9,791 nt of DNA from Planctomycetota bacterium. Its GTDB lineage: Bacteria; Planctomycetota; PLA2; JAEUHO01. Within the stretch, counting starts at the first letter, position 1; each line of letters starts with the position of its first letter. The translations under genes were made by a program, and so were the position numbers. The notes beneath the pieces are model-generated. The model saw only the letters and a list, made by a program, of their open reading frames with translations, searched no databases and was not told where the DNA came from. The stretch covers positions 1-9,791 of the forward strand of contig JARGNS010000006.1 of the NCBI GenBank assembly GCA_029213105.1. The letters are read 5' to 3'. Positions 7,143 through 9,791 of this stretch are shown in pieces.

Positions 7143-7171
7143 AGGATACCCCGAGCCGGGTTCGGTATGGT
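7143..7171. promoter_or_regulatory. Divergent promoter/operator candidate between transporter and aldolase
   Basis: The 115-base space between the two divergent starts contains an imperfect inverted repeat at 7146-7168. Arms ATACC and GGTAT are perfect, and GAGC pairs with GGTTC through one G-T. Two -10-like hexamers sit on its shoulders, facing outward: TATCCT on the minus strand (7148-7143) for the transporter and TATGGT on the plus strand (7166-7171) for the aldolase. Neither has a convincing -35. The rest of the space holds only the two ribosome binding sites. A repressor or activator binding here could control both genes, but this is inference from symmetry. Confidence 0.35.
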
Positions 7172-7212
7172 GTAGCCCTTGCGTGGCCGATGGGCGGCCG
7201 CTGGCGCAGCCT

Positions 7213-7216
7213 GGAG
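7213..7216 (+). promoter_or_regulatory. Shine-Dalgarno for the aldolase
   Basis: GGAG stands 7 bases before ATG 7224, and the following AGG extends purine character. It favours ATG 7224 over the upstream in-frame TTG at 7179, which would add 15 residues with no family similarity. Confidence 0.7.
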
Positions 7217-7223
7217 AGGCGTG

Positions 7224-8252
7224 ATGGACAAGCAGCAGCTCGAGACCACCGCAAGGGCCATGGTCGCCCCCAACAAGGGCATCCTCGCCGCCGATGAGAG
7301 CACCGGCACGATCAAGAAGCGCTTCGACTCGATCGGTGTCGAGTCGACGGCCGCCTCGCGCATCGGCTACCGCCAGACGTTCTTCACCGCCGAGGGCGCG
7401 AACGAGAACATCAGCGGCGTCATCCTCTACGACGAGACGCTGCGCCAGTCGATCTCCGACGGGCGCACCGTGCCCCAGGCCCTGAACGACGTCGGCATCC
7501 TGCCGGGCATCAAGGTCGACACCGGCGCCAAGCCCCTGTCCGGCTGCGACGGCGAGACCGTCACCGAGGGACTCGATGGTCTGCGCGAGCGCTGCCAGGA
7601 GTACTACGAGCTCGGCGCGCGCTTCACCAAGTGGCGCGCGGTCTACAAGATCGCCGAGGGGCAGCCCAGCTACGCCTGCATCATCGCCAACGCCCACGCG
7701 CTCGCGCGCTACGCCGCCATCGCCCAGGAGTGCGGCCTGGTGCCGATCGTCGAGCCGGAGGTCCTCATGGAGGGCGACCACTCGATCGAGGCCTGCGAGA
7801 ACGTCTCGCAGTGGGCCTGGTCCGAAGTGTTCCAGCAGCTCTACTACATGAACGTGAACCTCGAGGGCATGCTGCTCAAGCCGAACATGATCATCTCGGG
7901 CAGCACGTGCGAGACCCAGGCCTCCGTGCAGGAGGTCGCCGAGGCCACCGTGCGCGTGCTCAATCGCGTCGTGCCCCCGGCGGTGCCGGGCATCGCCTTC
8001 CTCTCGGGCGGCCAGAGCGACATCCTCGCCACCGAGCACCTCAACGCCATGAACCAGCTCGGCTCGCATCCGTGGGAGCTCAGCTACTCCTACGGCCGCG
8101 CGCTGCAGGCCCCGGCCCTCGCGGCGTGGGCCGGGCAGGAGGCGAACGCGCCGGCCGCCCAGGCCGCGTTCCTGCACCGGGCGCGCTGCAACGGCGCTGC
8201 GCGCACGGGCAGCTACACCGCCGAGATGGAAGCCGCCCCCGCCGGGGTCTAG
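7224..8252 (+). CDS. Class I fructose-bisphosphate aldolase (Schiff-base type)
   Basis: This cytosolic enzyme cleaves fructose 1,6-bisphosphate to dihydroxyacetone phosphate and glyceraldehyde 3-phosphate (glycolysis) and runs the reverse reaction in gluconeogenesis. The 342 residues match the animal/plant-type class I family along their length. Key positions are Asp24 in LAADEST, Lys97 in GIKVD, Lys136 in FTKWRAV, Glu178 in IVEPEV, the Schiff-base Lys219 in MLLKPNM, and the phosphate-binding SGGQS (261-265). The C-terminus ends in AEMEAAPAGV, so the terminal tyrosine that tunes specificity in vertebrate aldolases is missing, as in other bacterial members. ATG 7224 has a good ribosome binding site. 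It is monocistronic: divergent from the transporter and convergent with the kinase. Codon usage looks like that of its neighbours, with no sign of recent transfer. The class I reaction needs no metal, unlike the class II aldolase common in bacteria. Confidence 0.96.
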   Translation: MDKQQLETTARAMVAPNKGILAADESTGTIKKRFDSIGVESTAASRIGYRQTFFTAEGANENISGVILYDETLRQSISDGRTVPQALNDVGILPGIKVDTGAKPLSGCDGETVTEGLDGLRERCQEYYELGARFTKWRAVYKIAEGQPSYACIIANAHALARYAAIAQECGLVPIVEPEVLMEGDHSIEACENVSQWAWSEVFQQLYYMNVNLEGMLLKPNMIISGSTCETQASVQEVAEATVRVLNRVVPPAVPGIAFLSGGQSDILATEHLNAMNQLGSHPWELSYSYGRALQAPALAAWAGQEANAPAAQAAFLHRARCNGAARTGSYTAEMEAAPAGV

Positions 8253-8279
8253 GCACGAGAGCGCTGGAGCGTCCGGGGC

Positions 8280-9791
<1,512 letters not shown>

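Noticed and set aside
7179..7223. TTG 7179 as aldolase start
   Set aside because: The added 15 residues have no family similarity, and ATG 7224 has GGAG at the right distance.
7109..7363. N-terminal extension of the transporter frame
   Set aside because: It crosses the intergenic region and the aldolase 5' end. The UMF1 signature starts right after ATG 7108, which has its own ribosome binding site.
5574..8177. Minus-strand open frame of 867 residues
   Set aside because: It lies opposite the well-supported aldolase and in a wrong frame over the transporter and zinc-ribbon gene. Its composition is Arg/Gly/Ala/Pro/His-rich with no recognisable motif, which is typical of shadow frames in GC-rich DNA.

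Overview
The window is dense, GC-rich bacterial chromosome with third-position GC bias strong enough to produce very long spurious open frames opposite the real genes. Nine protein genes fill it almost completely, and two of them (ETF-QO at the left edge, hybrid histidine kinase at the right edge) run out of the window. I saw no rRNA, tRNA, CRISPR array, insertion sequence or phage gene. The lineage cannot be fixed from the sequence alone. A quinone-linked ETF dehydrogenase and a zf-TFIIB/LemA/M48 gene cluster suggest a respiring, high-GC, probably diderm bacterium (for example Myxococcota- or Planctomycetota-like), but this is inference.

Layout. From about 7108 leftwards, seven genes lie head to tail on the minus strand, in transcription order: UMF1-type MFS transporter, double zf-TFIIB zinc-ribbon protein, LemA-family membrane protein, HtpX-like M48 metalloprotease with an added C-terminal zinc ribbon, M18 aspartyl-type aminopeptidase, class I SAM methyltransferase, and electron-transfer-flavoprotein:ubiquinone oxidoreductase. 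The junctions are 13, 6, 30, 11, -4 (ATGA overlap) and 10 bases, so this looks like one operon, possibly with an internal promoter before the zinc-ribbon gene. To the right, a divergent plus-strand class I fructose-bisphosphate aldolase is separated from the transporter by 115 bases holding an imperfect inverted repeat and two back-to-back -10-like boxes. The aldolase meets the minus-strand hybrid histidine kinase tail to tail over a 27-base gap containing a hairpin.

How the genes may work together. LemA plus HtpX-type protease is a recurrent bacterial pairing linked to membrane protein quality control. Here it is bracketed by a two-ribbon zinc protein upstream and a cytosolic metallo-aminopeptidase downstream, giving three consecutive proteins with zinc-ribbon or metalloprotease metal sites around LemA. 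A reasonable but unproven reading is a membrane protein turnover unit: LemA and the zinc-ribbon protein as accessory factors, HtpX cutting membrane substrates, and the M18 enzyme trimming peptides. The transporter, methyltransferase and ETF-QO share the transcription unit, but nothing in the sequence shows that they share the job. The aldolase and kinase appear to be separate units.
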